A stretch of 64,000 nt of DNA from Pseudobutyrivibrio ruminis DSM 9787. GTDB lineage: Bacteria; Bacillota; Clostridia; Lachnospirales; Lachnospiraceae. The translations under genes were made by a program, and so were the position numbers. Every line of letters starts with the position of its first letter. The first letter of the stretch is position 1. The notes beneath the pieces were generated by a model. It saw only the letters and a program-made list of their open reading frames with translations. It made no database searches and was not told where the DNA came from. The stretch is taken from positions 124,001 through 188,000 of the forward strand of contig NZ_OBMR01000007.1 of NCBI RefSeq assembly GCF_900218035.1, written 5' to 3'. Shown here in pieces: positions 61,726-64,000 of this stretch.

Positions 61726-62568
61726 TTACTGCTCTACAACGGCATCCTGTACACCGTATGTTTCAGCAATTTCTGTCATTGTGCCATCTGCATAGAGAGC
61801 CTTGAACTGATCGTTAATATATGCAGCTAAATCAGAACCCTTTCTGCAGCCAACACCATACTCCTCTGTTGTAAGCTCTACAGTGTGTGTAAGGTCAGGA
61901 TAGCTTGTTCCCTCTCCAACCATAGCACCTGCCATAAGAAGATCGATGATGCAGGCATCAGATGTGCCAGCAGCAACTTCCATAACTGCATCTGCCTGAG
62001 ATTTTACAGCTACATAATCGAAGCCATTGTCTGTAGCAGCTGCCTCTCCAGCAGAACCTGACTCAACAGCAAAGCTAAGTTCCTTTGCTTCATCTACAGA
62101 TGTTACAGCATCAGCCTTGTCAGCATTTACAACTATAACCTGAGCGTTATTGCAGTATGCATTTGTTGTCTCCATTGCGTTTGTAACCTCAGGAGTCAAT
62201 GTCATACCATTCCATACAACATCAATTGATTTGTTCTCAAGCTCAAGGATTTTGTTGTCCCAATCGATTTCTACAAACTCTACATCTACACCAAGGCTAT
62301 CGGCTACCGCCTTTGCCATATCAGCATCAAAGCCAATCCAATCACCATTATCGTCCTTGTAGTCCATAGGAGCAAAATCTGTGATACCAACGATAAGCTT
62401 ACCCTTCTCCTGAATGTAAGCTACATCGCTTTCAGCTGACTCAGTTGATTCAGTTGCTTCTGCTGTATCAGATGTATTCTCTGTTTGGCTTGTCTGGTCC
62501 GCTCCGCATGCAACAAACCCCATAGCCATTGTTAAAGTCATAATAGTAGCTAATAATCTCTTCTTCAT
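61726..62568 (-). CDS. Amino acid ABC transporter substrate-binding lipoprotein
   Basis: Protein of 280 residues. Lipoprotein signal with TMAMGFVACGADQT (Cys21), a Thr/Ser/Glu-rich spacer, then a family 3 solute-binding fold: GKLIVGITDFAPMDYKD, WIGFDADMAKAVADSLGV and WNGMTLTPE. The aspartates and arginine contacts expected for alpha-amino acid binding are in this fold, but no substrate can be assigned. It is first in the operon, directly behind an array of ACTAAA operator words. Confidence 0.93.
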   Translation of the reverse strand: MKKRLLATIMTLTMAMGFVACGADQTSQTENTSDTAEATESTESAESDVAYIQEKGKLIVGITDFAPMDYKDDNGDWIGFDADMAKAVADSLGVDVEFVEIDWDNKILELENKSIDVVWNGMTLTPEVTNAMETTNAYCNNAQVIVVNADKADAVTSVDEAKELSFAVESGSAGEAAATDNGFDYVAVKSQADAVMEVAAGTSDACIIDLLMAGAMVGEGTSYPDLTHTVELTTEEYGVGCRKGSDLAAYINDQFKALYADGTMTEIAETYGVQDAVVEQ

Positions 62569-62597
62569 ATAATCCGCCTCCTAAAATATGTCCAACG

Positions 62598-62658
62598 CAC
62601 TTTAGTGTGATAAATCACTAAACTATCTTATACTTTAGTACATTACCATACTAAACTA
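62598..62658. promoter_or_regulatory. Operator array and promoter of the amino acid ABC operon
   Basis: Four half-sites alternate in direction: TTTAGT at 62601-62606, ACTAAA at 62617-62622, TTTAGT at 62634-62639 and ACTAAA at 62650-62655, spaced 16, 17 and 16 bases. On the minus strand one TTTAGT also reads as -35 box, followed after 17 bases by TATAAG as -10. The array overlaps the 3' end of the MocR-family gene, the natural candidate for its binder. Confidence 0.6.
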
Positions 62659-63939
62659 TTTTTGTAAACTATCATTTAATTTCTGGATGGCGTTATTAAT
62701 ATTTTCAGACTCAATTTTACTGCAGGAAATTAATATAGTTGCAGCATTCTCGGCGGTTTCCAGGACATTTACTGCGACTGGCGAATTCTCAATTTTTTCA
62801 CAAACCTTCTCCCCTTTTAGTTTCACCGCCATTTCCATTCCACTTTCACCCATAATAATTTCTGCATTATCAGAGAAGTGTTTTTGAAGCGCTTCATACA
62901 TTAGATTTCTTTTATCATCGTATAGACGTTTTATCTTTTTAATATGTCTATCCAGATGCCCATCTCTTAGAAACTGAGCCAATGCAATCTGCTCAGCTTT
63001 AGAAGCCGTCTGGTTATACAAGCCTCTAAGCTGCAAGTATTCTTTTCTGGCTTTTTTAGGAAGTATCAAAAAACTTATTCTTACGCTAGGCAGCAAAACT
63101 CTTGAAAAAGATCCTAAGAAAGCAACATTCTCACCACCGGTCATAGCATAAAGACTAGGTGTAGGTTTGCTGGAATAAACGAATTCATTTTGATAATCAT
63201 CCTCTATAAGAAGGTGGTTGTTTTTTGTCACATGCTCTGCCAGCTCTCTACGTCGTTTCATAGGCATAACATCACCCCATTTTGTCATATAGGATGGAGT
63301 TACATAAATGACATGACTTTCCTTATCTCTAAAATTAACAGTAAAACCTGCACTCTTAAACAGAATAGCTCCGTCCATAAAATCCTTTGTAGGAAAAGAT
63401 ATAGTTTTTTCTCCCGGAATCAATGGAATTAGAATCTGCAAAAGATTTTGGAAGCCCGCTCCAATTACAACATCATCTGCACTACAAATAATATTTCTAT
63501 TTTTCCTAACATAGGCAGCTATTTCCTGTCGCAAGTCATACTCGCCTTGATTATTAGCATAGGACAGAAGCCTGTCTTCCTGCCTTAGAGCAGATTTCAT
63601 ATATCTCCTCCATAAATTCAGGCATGATACAGTTTTGTCCTCTCCTATAGTAGCTAAATTGTATTCATAAGGCTTAGTGCCAGAACTTGTGATATGAGTC
63701 AGCTGCTCCTCTGACTCATTATTGTTTTCCAACATATCAGAAACAAAATAGCCCACCTTTTCAACAGAATAAATATATCCATCGGCTGCCAGCTGTAAAA
63801 ACCCGGTCTCAATAGAAGTACGACTAACCCCAAGAATCTTTTCAGAAGTCCTTATAGATGGCATTTTATCACCAGGTTTTAAGGCCCCCTCTTTCATTTG
63901 ATTAATGTAATATTCACATACCTTTTCGTATACTTTCAT
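62656..63939 (-). CDS. MocR/GntR-type regulator with aminotransferase-like domain
   Basis: Protein of 427 residues. The N-terminal GntR winged helix spans 1-72 (MKVYEKVCEYYINQMKEGAL with GDKMPSIRTSEKILGVSRTS). A fold-type I aminotransferase-like domain follows (about 95-427) with VVIGAGFQNLLQIL, ENHLL-like LLIEDDYQNEFVYSSKPTPSLY and FLGSFSRVLLPSVRISFLI. The last normally holds the PLP Schiff-base lysine (S-F-S-K); here codon AGA gives arginine. PLP binding may therefore be lost or weak. It is probably the regulator of the downstream ABC operon. No other feature is seen between 63940 and the window end. Confidence 0.9.
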   Translation of the reverse strand: MKVYEKVCEYYINQMKEGALKPGDKMPSIRTSEKILGVSRTSIETGFLQLAADGYIYSVEKVGYFVSDMLENNNESEEQLTHITSSGTKPYEYNLATIGEDKTVSCLNLWRRYMKSALRQEDRLLSYANNQGEYDLRQEIAAYVRKNRNIICSADDVVIGAGFQNLLQILIPLIPGEKTISFPTKDFMDGAILFKSAGFTVNFRDKESHVIYVTPSYMTKWGDVMPMKRRRELAEHVTKNNHLLIEDDYQNEFVYSSKPTPSLYAMTGGENVAFLGSFSRVLLPSVRISFLILPKKARKEYLQLRGLYNQTASKAEQIALAQFLRDGHLDRHIKKIKRLYDDKRNLMYEALQKHFSDNAEIIMGESGMEMAVKLKGEKVCEKIENSPVAVNVLETAENAATILISCSKIESENINNAIQKLNDSLQK

Positions 63940-64000
63940 ATCTGTCCCCTAAAAAATAGTTAGTTTTGCGTATTTTTGTAATGTCAGTTTGGTGATATTA

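Overview
The window looks like chromosomal DNA of an AT-rich, motile, strictly fermentative Firmicute. Lachnospiraceae of the Butyrivibrio/Pseudobutyrivibrio/Roseburia type is my best guess. This rests on Lachnospiraceae-like flagellins in three copies, a pyruvate:ferredoxin oxidoreductase, pectin-arabinan degradation genes, Firmicute synteny (rpsI-rplM-truA-ecfT-ecfA; tig-clpP-clpX-engB) and strong Shine-Dalgarno sites. No search could be run, so the taxonomy is inference. I saw no tRNA, rRNA, CRISPR array, insertion sequence or prophage. Most genes are on the minus strand.

Layout. 1-3.5 kb: the 3' part of an AlkD-like repair gene, an NSS sodium symporter and three poorly known genes. 3.5-12.8 kb: rpsI-rplM with a structured L13-type leader, truA, an ECF transporter module with fused ATPases, trmL, an aminotransferase with an Lrp regulator, a HypE/AIR-synthase-like protein, a VanW-type secreted protein and a 32-residue membrane peptide. 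12.9-20.8 kb: small membrane proteins, a degV-DUF308-tetR operon, and a two-gene signalling operon (HD-GYP/REC protein plus hybrid histidine kinase).

20.9-28.2 kb holds the most striking system: a complete flavin-based extracellular electron transfer (EET) locus of the kind described in Listeria. It contains ndh2, dmkB, the FMN-binding lipoprotein gene pplA, fmnB (ApbE), eetA and eetB, with dmkA transcribed divergently. Together these would move electrons from NADH through a demethylmenaquinone-type quinone to a flavinylated surface lipoprotein. A Rex-like palindrome sits between ndh2 and dmkA.

28.2-37.3 kb is an arabinan utilisation region: a sugar ABC transporter, a GH51 arabinofuranosidase, two GH43 enzymes and an ArsR-like regulator. 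A 34-bp element, 31/34 identical, lies just upstream of the -35 boxes of both operons. 37.3-38.5 kb: trmO and apt. 38.7-43.8 kb: three tandem flagellin genes, each with two CsrA-type hairpins in its leader. 44.3-52.5 kb: a zinc-type ABC transporter in line with engB and clpX, then clpP, tig, rpiB and a YqeG phosphatase. 52.6-58.6 kb: nrdR, nifJ and guaB, with two copies of a long hairpin repeat that shows compensatory changes. 58.7-64 kb: a PutP-type symporter, an amino-acid ABC transporter with an operator array, and a MocR-family regulator whose expected PLP lysine is arginine.

Starts were adjusted where a Shine-Dalgarno site or family conservation pointed to an internal ATG. Domain positions are approximate. 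Family names come from motif recognition only.
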